DNA from: Gordonia hirsuta DSM 44140 = NBRC 16056
Lineage (GTDB): Bacteria > Actinomycetota > Actinomycetes > Mycobacteriales > Mycobacteriaceae
Assembly (NCBI RefSeq): GCF_000333015.1
Contig: NZ_BANT01000028.1
Coordinates: 1 to 64,000 of the forward strand
Length of the DNA: 64,000 bases
Reading direction: 5' to 3'
In this document: positions 10,206-19,028 of the stretch, in pieces
Position numbering within the stretch: the stretch's first letter is position 1
How the letters are laid out: the number at the start of each line of letters is the position of its first letter
Notes under the pieces: model-generated
The model's database searches: none
Seen by the model: only the letters and a program-made list of their open reading frames with translations
Told to the model about the DNA's origin: nothing
Program-made: the position numbers and the translations under genes

Positions 10206-10511
10206 ATGTGTGCAGCACCCAAGCAGGGGCAGACCATTCCGGCCGGCGTCGACGTCGAGAAGGAGACCGTGCTGACCGGACAGGTGGTCGACGCCGCCGG
10301 CACCCCGGTCCCCGGCGCCTTCGTCCGGCTGCTCGACCAGTCCGGCGAGTTCACCGCCGAGGTCGTGGCCTCGGCGACCGGCGACTTCCGATTCTTCGCC
10401 GCCCCGGGAACCTGGACGCTGCGGGCACTGAGCTCGCAGGGCAACGGCACCGCGACCGTCGCGCCGGAGGGCCCCGGCATCCACGGACAGGACGTGACCG
10501 TCGCACAGTGA
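10206..10511 (+). CDS. sseC: DUF1416 protein SseC
   Basis: Small 101-aa partner of the rhodanese, proposed in sulfur or thiosulfate metabolism but without an assigned reaction. The sequence is a single beta-sandwich-like domain with GTPVPGAFVRLLD and a Cys at residue 2 after the start Met. GAGAGGAACT upstream of ATG 10206 is a good ribosome site. It probably shares a transcript with the upstream rhodanese and ends at the hairpin at 10557. Confidence 0.88.
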   Translation: MCAAPKQGQTIPAGVDVEKETVLTGQVVDAAGTPVPGAFVRLLDQSGEFTAEVVASATGDFRFFAAPGTWTLRALSSQGNGTATVAPEGPGIHGQDVTVAQ

Positions 10512-10556
10512 TACACCCGCCGACACCCCGCCTGGGTGCCGGCGATCCCCCAGCCT

Positions 10557-10588
10557 GGACCCCGGCTGCCGTTCGGCAGGCGGGGTCC
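10557..10588 (+). terminator. Hairpin after sseC
   Basis: Arms 10557-10570 and 10575-10588 form 13 base pairs with one G-G mismatch around the loop GTTC. No T tract follows. Confidence 0.6.
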
Positions 10589-10681
10589 GGTGCATCCGGG
10601 GGCCCGGACCGCGACGAACCGCGGTGAGTGGGATAGGCCATAACAGTGCTGACCGGAGCATGAATCGACACCGGCAGGGGG

Positions 10682-10687
10682 TATCAT
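10682..10687 (+). promoter_or_regulatory. -10 box for the 32-codon ORF and nitrobindin-like gene
   Basis: TATCAT is a clean TANNNT box ending 6 nt before the GTG at 10694, which predicts a leaderless bicistronic message. Confidence 0.6.
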
Positions 10688-10693
10688 CGAGCC

Positions 10694-10792
10694 GTGGTCA
10701 TCTTCTTTGAGGTTCTGCTGGGGCTCGCCTCGCTGCTGATCGTGTGGTGCGCCCTCTACATCATCTACCGTCTGGTCAACGACGAGTCATGA
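10694..10792 (+). CDS. 32-residue single-span membrane microprotein
   Basis: This short frame starts with GTG right at a predicted transcription start. It encodes a nearly wholly hydrophobic peptide (begins [13 protein letters not shown], contains [13 protein letters not shown], ends NDES). It overlaps the next gene in an ATGA junction, so ribosomes finishing it would re-start on the downstream ORF. Promoter spacing, reading-frame overlap and a clear membrane segment together argue that it is real. Function is unknown. It may anchor or modulate the downstream heme- or lipid-binding protein, or serve only as a leader that couples translation. Confidence 0.65.
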   Translation: MVIFFEVLLGLASLLIVWCALYIIYRLVNDES

Positions 10793-11406
10793 CTCGCTCG
10801 GGCAACGAGGCCATCGCCGACGCCGAGCAGCGTGCTGCCGAGACCGCGGACAAGAACGTCCCGACGGTCGGCGATCTTCCGCTGCCCGTCGACACCGCGA
10901 ATCTGCGGCTCGGCCCCGATCTGCACCCGGGACTGCTCGGCCTGCTGCCGCTGGTCGGCGTCTGGGAAGGGGACGGCGAAGGGCACAACCCGGTCTCCGG
11001 CGAGGATTACACCTTCGGCCAGCAGATCATCGTCTCCCATGACGGCGGCAACTATCTGTCCTGGCAGTCGCGGTCGTGGGTGACCGACGAGGACGGCGGA
11101 TACCTCCGCCCGGATCTGCGCGAGTCCGGCTTCTGGCGGATCAGCGAGGACGACACCATCGAGCTGCTGCTCACCCACGCCGAAGGCTCCATCGAGCTGT
11201 ACTACGGCCGCCCCCTCAATCAGACGTCGTGGAATCTGACCACCGACGTCACCATCCGGACCGAGACCGGTGCACACACCGGCGCGGCCAAGCGCCTGTA
11301 CGGTCTGGTCCCCGACGGGGATCTGGCCTACGTCGAGGAGCGCCTGGATGCCGAGGGTGATCTGACCCCGCGGCTGTCTGCCAAGCTCCGCCGCGTCATC
11401 GGCTGA
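10789..11406 (+). CDS. Nitrobindin/FABP-like beta-barrel protein
   Basis: The 205-aa cytoplasmic protein belongs to the family annotated as fatty-acid-binding-like or nitrobindin (Rv0813c type), beta-barrels that bind heme or a hydrophobic ligand. The conserved opening motif is GVWEGDGEG at about residue 62, followed by alternating beta-strand sequence. A His that would ligate heme could not be assigned with certainty. ATG 10789 was chosen because it overlaps the stop of the 32-codon ORF. A longer frame exists upstream but lacks support. The gene converges on cydC. Confidence 0.82.
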   Translation: MTRSGNEAIADAEQRAAETADKNVPTVGDLPLPVDTANLRLGPDLHPGLLGLLPLVGVWEGDGEGHNPVSGEDYTFGQQIIVSHDGGNYLSWQSRSWVTDEDGGYLRPDLRESGFWRISEDDTIELLLTHAEGSIELYYGRPLNQTSWNLTTDVTIRTETGAHTGAAKRLYGLVPDGDLAYVEERLDAEGDLTPRLSAKLRRVIG

Positions 11407-11425
11407 GCCTCCCCCGGCCCGGTCT

Positions 11426-11443
11426 GCCGGCTGTTCAGCCGGC
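11426..11443. terminator. Small hairpin between nitrobindin-like gene and cydC
   Basis: GCCGGCTG and CAGCCGGC are separated by TT and overlap the cydC stop codon. It could end either convergent transcript. Confidence 0.4.
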
Positions 11444-13135
11444 GTCTTCTCCCAGACTCAGTAGACGGGCTCCGGCCGCCCCGGCGGCGACCGCATGCTG
11501 ATGGGTCACCAGCACCACGATCCGGTCCGGACCGAACAGCGCCGTCTGGCCGCGCGAACAGATCCGTTCCAGGATCACCCGGGCATCCTCGATGTCCAGG
11601 TGTTCGGCGGGTTCGTCGAGCAGCACGATCGGTGCCGGATGCAGCAGGGCGCGCGCCAGCAGCAGCCGCCGGCGCTGCCCGCCCGACAGTGCCGCGCCGC
11701 CGCCGTGCAGATCGGTGTCCAGCCCCTCGGGCAGCCCGGCCACCCAGGGACTCAGGCCGACCCCGTCGAGGGCGGCCATGATCTGGCCGTCGGTCGCGGC
11801 CCCGCACGCCACCAGCAGATTCTCTCGCACCGAGGTCGAGAAGATGTGTGCTTCCTCGGCGAAATAGCAGGTCGCGGCCTCCAGATCCACGGCGTGGCCG
11901 TCGCGGTGGCGGGCGGTGATCTCCCCGTCCAGCGGTGCCAGCAGACCGGCGAGCGTCATCAGCAGCGTCGACTTCCCGCAACCGCTGCGTCCCACCACCA
12001 CCAGCCGCTCACCCGGTTCCAGCAGCAGGTCCAGTCCGTCCGCGGGGCCGAGCCGGCGGTCCCAGCCCCACTGCAGTCCGCGGGCCGCCAGGGCGGTCGG
12101 TGCCGGATCGATCACCGGATCGGGGCGCGAGACCGTCGCCCCGGCGTCGTCGACCAGTCCCAGGACCCGGCGCGCCGCCTGCCGGCCGGCCTGCCAGGCG
12201 ATCCCCGCCTCGGTCAACGATCCGGTCATCTCGAACGACGACAGGGGCAGCAGCACCAGCACACCGAACAGCATCGGGGTGAACCGGGTGTCCAGGGAGG
12301 AGACGTCCATCAGCGAGCCGGACAGGCCCGAGGCCAGGTCGACGGCGATCAGCGCGGCGGCCACCACGCTCACCCCGAGTGCCAGCGGTGTCGCCGAGGC
12401 CGCCGACACCTGCCAGGCCGCACCGGCGTCCGCGGTCTTGGTCACCCGGTCGTCGGCGGCCTGCAGGTCGCCCAGGACCGTCTGTCGCCGGCCGGCGACC
12501 ACCAGTTCCGGTCCGTGCCACAGCAGCGCGGACGTCTCCTCGGCGACCTCCTCGCGGGCCCGGGCGCTGCGGTCGAGCACCAACGATGAGCCGTGTGCGG
12601 CCAGCCACGGCGCCAGGACCCCGCTGACCAGCAGGGCGATCGCCAGCACGACAGCGGCCAGCGGTGACACCACCGCCATGATCGCTACGGCCGCGATGCT
12701 GGTGACCGCACCGACCGCCATCGGGATCAGGCCGCGGATCATCGCGCTGCCGATGTCATCAACGTCATCGGCGGTGCGCGCCAGCAGCTGCGACTGCCGC
12801 AGCCCCACCGAGTACGCCGGCGAGCCGTCGGCCAGGGACCGGTAGATCCGGGTGCGGGCATTGGCCATCGTGTTGAACGCCGTATCGTGCGTGGCCAGCC
12901 GCTCCAGATAGCGGAACAGCGCCCGCGAGATACCCAGGGCGCGCACCGAGGTGACCGCCACCGCCAGGTAGAGCACCGGCGGCATCTGCCAGGCCCGGGT
13001 GATCAGCCAGGCCGACAGCGCCGCCAGTCCCAGCGCCGACAACGCGCCGGCCGCACCGAACAGCACCGAAACCACCAGCGGCCGCGTCCCCACGCCGAAG
13101 AAACGCAGGGCCCGGATCATCGGGTCACCGGACAT
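11435..13135 (-). CDS. cydC: Heterodimeric thiol ABC exporter subunit CydC
   Basis: CydDC is an ABC exporter of cysteine or glutathione-type thiols (and binds heme), needed to assemble cytochrome bd. The 566-aa protein has a six-helix membrane domain in its first 320 residues and then an ATPase domain with Walker A GRSGCGKST, signature LSGGQRRR and Walker B IVLLDEP, followed by AEHLD. Start ATG 13135 overlaps the cydD end by 11 nt. It is last in cydA-cydB-cydD-cydC. Confidence 0.93.
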   Translation of the reverse strand: MSGDPMIRALRFFGVGTRPLVVSVLFGAAGALSALGLAALSAWLITRAWQMPPVLYLAVAVTSVRALGISRALFRYLERLATHDTAFNTMANARTRIYRSLADGSPAYSVGLRQSQLLARTADDVDDIGSAMIRGLIPMAVGAVTSIAAVAIMAVVSPLAAVVLAIALLVSGVLAPWLAAHGSSLVLDRSARAREEVAEETSALLWHGPELVVAGRRQTVLGDLQAADDRVTKTADAGAAWQVSAASATPLALGVSVVAAALIAVDLASGLSGSLMDVSSLDTRFTPMLFGVLVLLPLSSFEMTGSLTEAGIAWQAGRQAARRVLGLVDDAGATVSRPDPVIDPAPTALAARGLQWGWDRRLGPADGLDLLLEPGERLVVVGRSGCGKSTLLMTLAGLLAPLDGEITARHRDGHAVDLEAATCYFAEEAHIFSTSVRENLLVACGAATDGQIMAALDGVGLSPWVAGLPEGLDTDLHGGGAALSGGQRRRLLLARALLHPAPIVLLDEPAEHLDIEDARVILERICSRGQTALFGPDRIVVLVTHQHAVAAGAAGARLLSLGEDAG

Positions 13136-14888
13136 CGACGGCCTCCCCTGCCTCGGGGACGGTCTCGTCCCGCGGTTCGGCCCCGGTGCCCGCCGCCAAT
13201 TCGATCACCGCATCGCCACCGCCGACCGCCACCGGATGGTGTGCCACCATCACCACGGTCGCCCCGGCGTCGGCGCGGGCGGCGATGGCCGCGAGCACAC
13301 TGTCTTCGCTGTCGGCGTCCAGGTGGGCGGTGGGTTCGTCCAGCAGCAGCAGCGGCGCGGCCGAGGCCAGCACCCGCGTGAGCGCCAGCCGCTGGCGTTG
13401 CCCCGCCGACAGACCCGCGCCACCGGCGCCCAGGACCGTCTCCATACCTCGCGGCATCTCGGCCAGCACCTGCGCGAATCCGGTTGCGTGGCAGGCCTGT
13501 TCCAGCAGGTCCGGTTCGGGGGCGCCGAACAGCTCCAGGTTCTCGCGCACCGTCCCCGGCAGCACCACCGGATGCTGGGGCAGCCAGGCGATCTGCGACC
13601 GATAGCGATCGAGATTCACTCGATTCAGATCCGCGCCCGCCACGCTCACCGTGCCGGCGTCGGGCCGCAACAGCCCCAGGACGACGGAGATCACCGATGA
13701 CTTTCCGCTGCCGTTGGGTCCGGTCAGGACGGTAACCCGGCCGGGGCGCAGGGTCGCGGTGACCGCGCGCGGTGCCCATCCGTCGCGGCCGCGCACACCC
13801 ACCTCCGCAAGAACGATCTCCGTTCCCGCGAGGTCGACGTCCACACCGTCGCCGTGCTCCGGACGGCCGCCCTGGGTCTGGTCGTCGCTTTCGATGAACG
13901 CCAGCACCTCCCGTGCGGCGGTCATCCCGTCTTCGGAGTTGTGGAACTGGGCGCCGACCGCACGCAGCGGCAGATACGCCTCGGGCGCCAGGATCAGGGC
14001 GAGCACACCGGCGTAGAGGGTCATCTCCCCGTGCACCAGCCGCAGGCCGATACTGACCGCCACCAGCGCCACACTCAAGGTGGCGATCAGCTCCAGGGCG
14101 GTCCCGGACAGGAAGGCCACGCGCAGCGCCGACATCGTGGTCTTGCGCAGTTTCTGGCCCAGGTTCTGCACCCGCTGGGCCGGTCCCTGTGCGCGCCCCA
14201 GTGCCCGCAGGGTCGGCAGCCCGGTGATCAGATCCATCAGCTGAGCGGTCTGATCGCTCATCGCCTCGAGTTTGCGCTCGGTGCGGTCCCGGGTCATCAA
14301 CCCGATCAGGACCATGAATACCGGGATCAGCGGCAGCGTGCAGATGACGATGATCGCCGAGGTCAGATCCACCATGGCGATCACCACCACCACGACGGGG
14401 GTGATGATGGCCGTCGCCAGCAGCGCCGGCAGATAGCCTGCGAAATAGTCGACCAGGCTGTCGAGCCCACGCAGCAGTACTGTCAGCGCCCGTTCGCGCA
14501 CGGTGAGCAGTTCCCGCGGACCGGTGTGTTGCGGATCGCTGAGCCGATCCACTGCCCGCAGCCGCAGCTCGCCGATGGTGGCGTAGGCGGCCCGGTGCGC
14601 ATACCGTCCGGCCAGGTAGCCCAGGGCCACACGCACCGCCATCGCCGCCACCAGCACCCACAGATGCAGTGACTGTGCGGCCAGACTGCGTCGTTCCGGA
14701 TCAGTGATCAGCTCCGCCAGCAGCCCGGCCAGGGCGAAGGCGGCGACCACCGTGGCCACCACCGTCGCGGCCTGGAACACCGCCGTGAAGATCACGTACC
14801 AGCGCGCCGACGGCGAATACTTCAGCAGCCGAGGATCCAGCGGGGGCCTGCGCTGGTCGTCGTACCCCTCCGCCGGATCCTCAGCCAC
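13125..14888 (-). CDS. cydD: Heterodimeric thiol ABC exporter subunit CydD
   Basis: Partner of CydC. The 587-aa protein has an N-terminal membrane domain and an ATPase domain with Walker A GPNGSGKSS, signature LSAGQRQR and Walker B LLLLDEP. GTG 14888 was taken as start because it falls 3 nt after the cydB stop. The motif TGPRELLTVRE in the membrane half fits the CydD coupling region. Confidence 0.93.
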   Translation of the reverse strand: MAEDPAEGYDDQRRPPLDPRLLKYSPSARWYVIFTAVFQAATVVATVVAAFALAGLLAELITDPERRSLAAQSLHLWVLVAAMAVRVALGYLAGRYAHRAAYATIGELRLRAVDRLSDPQHTGPRELLTVRERALTVLLRGLDSLVDYFAGYLPALLATAIITPVVVVVIAMVDLTSAIIVICTLPLIPVFMVLIGLMTRDRTERKLEAMSDQTAQLMDLITGLPTLRALGRAQGPAQRVQNLGQKLRKTTMSALRVAFLSGTALELIATLSVALVAVSIGLRLVHGEMTLYAGVLALILAPEAYLPLRAVGAQFHNSEDGMTAAREVLAFIESDDQTQGGRPEHGDGVDVDLAGTEIVLAEVGVRGRDGWAPRAVTATLRPGRVTVLTGPNGSGKSSVISVVLGLLRPDAGTVSVAGADLNRVNLDRYRSQIAWLPQHPVVLPGTVRENLELFGAPEPDLLEQACHATGFAQVLAEMPRGMETVLGAGGAGLSAGQRQRLALTRVLASAAPLLLLDEPTAHLDADSEDSVLAAIAARADAGATVVMVAHHPVAVGGGDAVIELAAGTGAEPRDETVPEAGEAVDVR

Positions 14889-14891
14889 GAG

Positions 14892-15971
14892 TCACTTGCC
14901 GGTCTGCACCGAATCCGGGTCCGTCAGCGAGAGCCCGGCCGGGGTGTCCGGCACGTCCTCGATCGACAGCCGCTTGCGGAAGACCCAGTAACTCCATGCC
15001 TGGTACATCACCACGATCGGCGTGATCAGGCCAGCCGCCCAGGTCATCACCATCAGGGTGTACTCGCTGGAGGAGCTGTTGACGATCGTCAGCCCCTGAT
15101 CGGAGCCCAGCGTGGACGGCATGACGTACGGGTACAGGCTGCCGAACAGCAGGACCACCGTGGAGACGATCGCGATCGCGGTGCCCAGGAAGGCCAGGCC
15201 CTCCTTCTCCTTGTTGGTCGCATAGACCACCACCAGCGCAGCCGCGGCGCCGATCGCCACGATCGCCCAGGTCCAGGTCTTGCCGTAGGCCAACTGCGTC
15301 CACACCAGGAAGGTGCCGGCGATCACCAGCATGGCCAGCGACAGACTCGCTGCGGTCTTCACCGCGTCCTGGCGCATCTGGCCCTTGGTCTTCAGAGCGA
15401 TGAAGATCGCACCGTGGGTCAGGAACACGACCAGGGTGGTCAGACCGCCGACGATCGCGTACGGATTCAGCAGGTTCCAGAACCCGCCGGTGTAGACGTG
15501 GTTCGGATCGCGGAACTCGATCGGGACACCGCGCACGATGTTCGCGAAGGCCACACCCCACAAGATGGCCGGCACCCACGAGCCGATACCGATACCGACG
15601 TCGCACCAGCGACGCCACTTCACGTCGCTGATCTTGCCGCGCCATTCGATCGCGACGACCCGGACGATCAGGGCCAGCAGGATCAGGAACAGCGGCAGAT
15701 AGAAACCGGAGAACATGGTGGCGTACCAGCCGCCGAAGGCCGCGAACAGTGCACCGCCGGCGGTCAGCAGCCACACCTCGTTCCCGTCCCAGACCGGACC
15801 GATGGTGTTGATGATCAGACGACGACGCTTGTCACCGTCGGGTTCGGACCGTTTGCCCAGGAAGGGCAGCAGCATGCCGACACCGAAGTCGAAGCCCTCG
15901 AGCACGAAGTACCCGGTGAACAGGACTGCGATCAGGACGAACCAGACGATCTGCAGAGTAGTGGGATTCAT
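14892..15971 (-). CDS. cydB: Cytochrome bd ubiquinol oxidase subunit II
   Basis: CydB is the second subunit of the high-affinity terminal oxidase that passes quinol electrons to oxygen at low oxygen tension. The 359-aa sequence has about nine hydrophobic helices and begins with the family-typical GYFVLEGFDFGVGMLLPF. ATG 15971 is preceded by AAGGGTGAG and follows the cydA stop after 16 nt. Confidence 0.95.
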   Translation of the reverse strand: MNPTTLQIVWFVLIAVLFTGYFVLEGFDFGVGMLLPFLGKRSEPDGDKRRRLIINTIGPVWDGNEVWLLTAGGALFAAFGGWYATMFSGFYLPLFLILLALIVRVVAIEWRGKISDVKWRRWCDVGIGIGSWVPAILWGVAFANIVRGVPIEFRDPNHVYTGGFWNLLNPYAIVGGLTTLVVFLTHGAIFIALKTKGQMRQDAVKTAASLSLAMLVIAGTFLVWTQLAYGKTWTWAIVAIGAAAALVVVYATNKEKEGLAFLGTAIAIVSTVVLLFGSLYPYVMPSTLGSDQGLTIVNSSSSEYTLMVMTWAAGLITPIVVMYQAWSYWVFRKRLSIEDVPDTPAGLSLTDPDSVQTGK

Positions 15972-15987
15972 ATCAGCTCACCCTTCT

Positions 15988-17592
15988 CTAGTAAGCGAAG
16001 GAGAGCTTGTCGCTCTCGTCGTCGTCGGTGGTTTCGGCGTCCGGATCAGCAGGAGCCTCGGGGCCCTCGAGCACGTAGCGGCGTTCGATCAGGAACCAGG
16101 CCACCCCCAGTGCGGCGTAGAGCAGCGTGAAGATGATCAGCGAGGTCCAGACCAGTCCGGAACTGTTGAACGAGACACCGTCCTGCACCAGCATGTTGAT
16201 CTTGAACGGATCGGCCTCGTCGGGGTTGGCCCAGTTGGGGGCGACGACCCACGGCTGACGGCCCATCTCGGTGAAGATCCAACCCGAGGCGTTCGCCAGG
16301 AACGGCGTCGGCAGCATCCACAGGGCGAGCACCGCGAACTTGCGGGGCACCACCAGTCCGCCGCCGGGCCGCTTCTTACGCAGCAGCCACAGGCCGCCGA
16401 AGGCGACGATCACCGAGCCCAGCGCCCAGGTGATCATGGCGCGGAAGCTCCAGTAGGTGACGAACAAGTTCGGGGCGAAGTTCTGCCCGGCCGGGAACGC
16501 GGAGCTCTCAGCGACGGTGCGCGCCAGCCGGCCCTCTTCGCGTGCCTTGGCGAAGTCCCGCTCGTACTGCGCCTGCAGTTCCTCCACACCCTGCACACGA
16601 CTGTCGAAGGTGTGATCGGCCAGGAACGAGAGCATGTTCGGGATGACGATGATGTGGTTGATGTGATCGCAGTTGTTCTGCGTACCGATACTCAGCACCG
16701 AGAAGCCGGCGCCATCCGCAGACTCACACAGCGATTCGGCGGCGGCCATCTTCATCGGCTGCTGCTTGAACATCAGCTGCGCCTGGGCGTCACCGGTGAT
16801 GAACAGACCGATACCCGAGGCGATGGTCATCCACAGGGCGAACAAGGCGACCGGGCGCCACAGCTTGCGGTTGTCGTCCATCAGCTGTTCGGCGCTGGCA
16901 CCGAGCTGGCTGGGTGCGGTGGTGACCGGTGCGGTACCGGCCTCCAGCTTCTTGGCGCGGATGCTGTTGCGGGCCATCCAGTACAGGCAGACCACCGCCA
17001 CCACGGTCGCCGCGGTCAGCCAGGCACCCAGGATCACGTGGGGGAAGGCCAGCAGTGTCGTGTTGTTAGTCAGCACCTCGACGATGGAGGTCATCTGGGG
17101 GCGCTGCAGCTCCTCGCTCCACTCCACACCGACCGGATGCTGCATGAACGAGTTGGCGGCGATGATGAAGTACGCCGAGGCGGTGACACCGATCGCCACA
17201 AGCCAGATCGTGGCCAGGTGAAGCGTTTTGTTCAGTCGCTGCCAGCCGAAGAACCACAGACCCAGGAAGGTCGACTCCAGGAAGAAGGCGAGCAGGCCTT
17301 CCAGCGCCAATGGTGCACCGAAGACGTCGGCGACGAACCGGCTGTACTGACTCCAGTTCATGCCGAACTGGAACTCCTGGACGATGCCGGTGGCCACGCC
17401 GAGGGCGAAGTTGATCAGGAACAGCTTCCCGAAGAACTTGGTGGCCCGCAGCCACGCCTCGTTACCGGTCTTCCACCAGACGGTCTGCATGATCGCGATC
17501 ATCGGCGCGAGGCCGATCGTCAGCGGCACCAGGATGAAGTGATACACGGTGGTGATGCCGAACTGCCACCGCGATATGTCGACCACGTTCAC
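15988..17592 (-). CDS. cydA: Cytochrome bd ubiquinol oxidase subunit I
   Basis: CydA holds the heme b558/b595/d sites and the quinol site. The 534-aa protein carries His18 in FGITTVYHF (the conserved N-terminal heme ligand), the GRQPW motif near the quinol loop, and the short Q-loop form common in actinobacteria. Start GTG 17592 has AAGGAAG upstream. First gene of the operon. The 550-nt region upstream is gene-poor and probably carries oxygen- or energy-responsive control sites. Confidence 0.95.
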   Translation of the reverse strand: MNVVDISRWQFGITTVYHFILVPLTIGLAPMIAIMQTVWWKTGNEAWLRATKFFGKLFLINFALGVATGIVQEFQFGMNWSQYSRFVADVFGAPLALEGLLAFFLESTFLGLWFFGWQRLNKTLHLATIWLVAIGVTASAYFIIAANSFMQHPVGVEWSEELQRPQMTSIVEVLTNNTTLLAFPHVILGAWLTAATVVAVVCLYWMARNSIRAKKLEAGTAPVTTAPSQLGASAEQLMDDNRKLWRPVALFALWMTIASGIGLFITGDAQAQLMFKQQPMKMAAAESLCESADGAGFSVLSIGTQNNCDHINHIIVIPNMLSFLADHTFDSRVQGVEELQAQYERDFAKAREEGRLARTVAESSAFPAGQNFAPNLFVTYWSFRAMITWALGSVIVAFGGLWLLRKKRPGGGLVVPRKFAVLALWMLPTPFLANASGWIFTEMGRQPWVVAPNWANPDEADPFKINMLVQDGVSFNSSGLVWTSLIIFTLLYAALGVAWFLIERRYVLEGPEAPADPDAETTDDDESDKLSFAY

Positions 17593-18146
17593 GCGGGTCT
17601 TCCTTCCAGCCAGGTCGGCGAGCGGGGCTGCCGCTCACGACATCGGTGCACCCTGCGGACCCGAGCAGCCGCAGTGAGGGTGGAACTGCTACCCCCACAC
17701 TTGTACTACTACTTTCCGTAGTGCGTGCCGTAACCGTACGACTCCGCCGGTGCCCGAGCCAGTCGAAACCGGGCCCTTGTGCCCTGGTCAGCGGCCCGTA
17801 CTGGACCAAGAGGCGCAGTTCGTGGCTGAAGACACACTCCTCGGCGGCCGATCAGGCGATCGCCGAACGAACCAGCGCCGCCATGTCTACGCCTCCGCCG
17901 CCAGCCAGCGGCACCTCGTCGAAGGTATGGATCGATGTCGCCAGGGTCGCCGATAGGAGGTCCTTCAACTTCGAGAGCGCGTCACTGACAACGAGGCCAC
18001 CAGGGGGCAGGCACAACCTGCAGGCGGGCCCGCTAACCGGGGCCGGTGTGTCTCAGGCAGCGACTCTCCCGGGTGCAGTAGACGCCGACACCGATAGCTG
18101 CAGCAGCATGGCCGGGACTGCTACCCCGGACACGATCGGCAAGCAG
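17593..18146. other. Long gene-poor region upstream of cydA
   Basis: No convincing gene was found in these 554 nt. The cydA-proximal part has an inverted repeat ACTAC (17708-17712) and GTAGT (17718-17722) and a near-repeat GGRACTGCTACCCC at 17682-17695 and 18114-18127. A minus-strand open stretch ending at a TGA at 17852 reads plausibly as a protein tail (TFDEVPLAGGGGVDMAAL) but lacks a start, so it may be a gene remnant. A 209-codon plus-strand frame (17646-18275) has poor codon usage and overlaps pabC, so it was not accepted. Confidence 0.5.
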
Positions 18147-18944
18147 TTACGCCTCCATCAGCAAGGCCAAGACATCAACAGCCGACGACCCCTCAAGTCG
18201 CTCACCGTCCAGACTGCGTACGCGTGCGGCAAGCGTCACCGCGGACACCAGCCACACTCCATCGGCGGCCAGTAGATCGTCGACACTCAGGGAAGCCTCG
18301 CGCGCACCCAGCGCTGCTGCGGTGATGCCCGGCAGGATGGGCAGGCTCCGCGGCGGGGTGAGAAGTTCACCCTCGCGAGCGATTACGACAGAGGACCGCG
18401 GCCCCTCGTAGACCACCCCCTCCGGTCCGATGAGGATCGCGTCGTCAGCGCCCCGTGCGAGCGCCTCCCGCGAGGCCGCAGCATGCCCGGCGTAGGCCAG
18501 TGACTTGATCCGGGCCAGCGGTGGCGGCGACCATTCCAGAGTGACGGCGCTGACCCCGTCGCGGCGGGCGGCCGCGACCCGTTCGGGAACATCGTCGACC
18601 GTCAGATAGCAGGTCGGCTCCCCGGGCCGACTCTCCCGTCCGCGCGAGTACACGATCCGCAACATGCCCTCACGGCCGCGGCAGCCCGCACCGCGGACCC
18701 ACCCCCCGACCGCGACATCGACCGCCCGTCGCAGCGCCGGCACATCGGGGACGGGCAGATCCAGTTCTGCCGCACCGGCCACCAACCGCTGCAGGTGCGG
18801 CTCCACCAGGCGGGCCCGCCCCTCGCGCACCAGCAGAGTCTCGAAGACGCCGTCGCCGCGCCGCGCCGCCAGATCGTCGGCGTACAGCAGCGGCTGCTCC
18901 GGATCATGCAGTCGTCCGTCGCCGGTCACCAACACCGAGGTCAT
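18147..18944 (-). CDS. pabC: Aminodeoxychorismate lyase-like PLP enzyme
   Basis: PabC releases pyruvate from 4-amino-4-deoxychorismate to give 4-aminobenzoate for folate. The 265-aa fold-type IV PLP protein has GDGVFETLLV near the N-terminus, the PLP-binding Lys in ARIKSLAYAG and the phosphate-binding LPILPGITAAALG. Some family members are branched-chain or D-amino-acid transaminases, so activity is by similarity and by synteny (I recall Rv0812). ATG 18944 lies 7 nt after a TAGTTT box. It is divergent from ygfZ. Confidence 0.85.
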   Translation of the reverse strand: MTSVLVTGDGRLHDPEQPLLYADDLAARRGDGVFETLLVREGRARLVEPHLQRLVAGAAELDLPVPDVPALRRAVDVAVGGWVRGAGCRGREGMLRIVYSRGRESRPGEPTCYLTVDDVPERVAAARRDGVSAVTLEWSPPPLARIKSLAYAGHAAASREALARGADDAILIGPEGVVYEGPRSSVVIAREGELLTPPRSLPILPGITAAALGAREASLSVDDLLAADGVWLVSAVTLAARVRSLDGERLEGSSAVDVLALLMEA

Positions 18945-18951
18945 ACCGATC

Positions 18952-18957
18952 AAACTA
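18952..18957 (-). promoter_or_regulatory. -10 box of leaderless pabC
   Basis: On the minus strand TAGTTT precedes the pabC ATG by 7 nt. Confidence 0.5.
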
Positions 18958-18971
18958 GGCCACCGACCGTT

Positions 18972-19016
18972 GGGGACAGAACTCGTCGGGGCAGAACTCG
19001 TCGGGGCAGAACTCGT
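18972..19016. repeat. Three tandem 15-bp repeats in the pabC-ygfZ promoter region
   Basis: Three head-to-tail copies of GGGGCAGAACTCGT(C), the first with one extra A, end directly at the ygfZ -10 box. They lie in the 84-nt space between two divergent starts, so they may be a protein-binding array or a slippage product. Confidence 0.8.
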
Positions 19017-19021
19017 AGACT
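19016..19021 (+). promoter_or_regulatory. -10 box of leaderless ygfZ
   Basis: TAGACT ends 7 nt before ATG 19029. The third tandem repeat abuts the box. Confidence 0.55.
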
Positions 19022-19028
19022 CGAAGCC

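Noticed and set aside
15715-17721. A 668-codon open frame antisense to cydB-cydA
   Set aside because: It mirrors two well-identified cytochrome bd genes. Its translation is Gln/His/Arg/Gly-rich with no family resemblance, an artefact of high GC content.
17646-18275. A 209-codon plus-strand frame upstream of cydA
   Set aside because: Codon usage is unlike neighbours (many AT-ending codons), it has no ribosome site, and it overlaps the end of pabC antisense.
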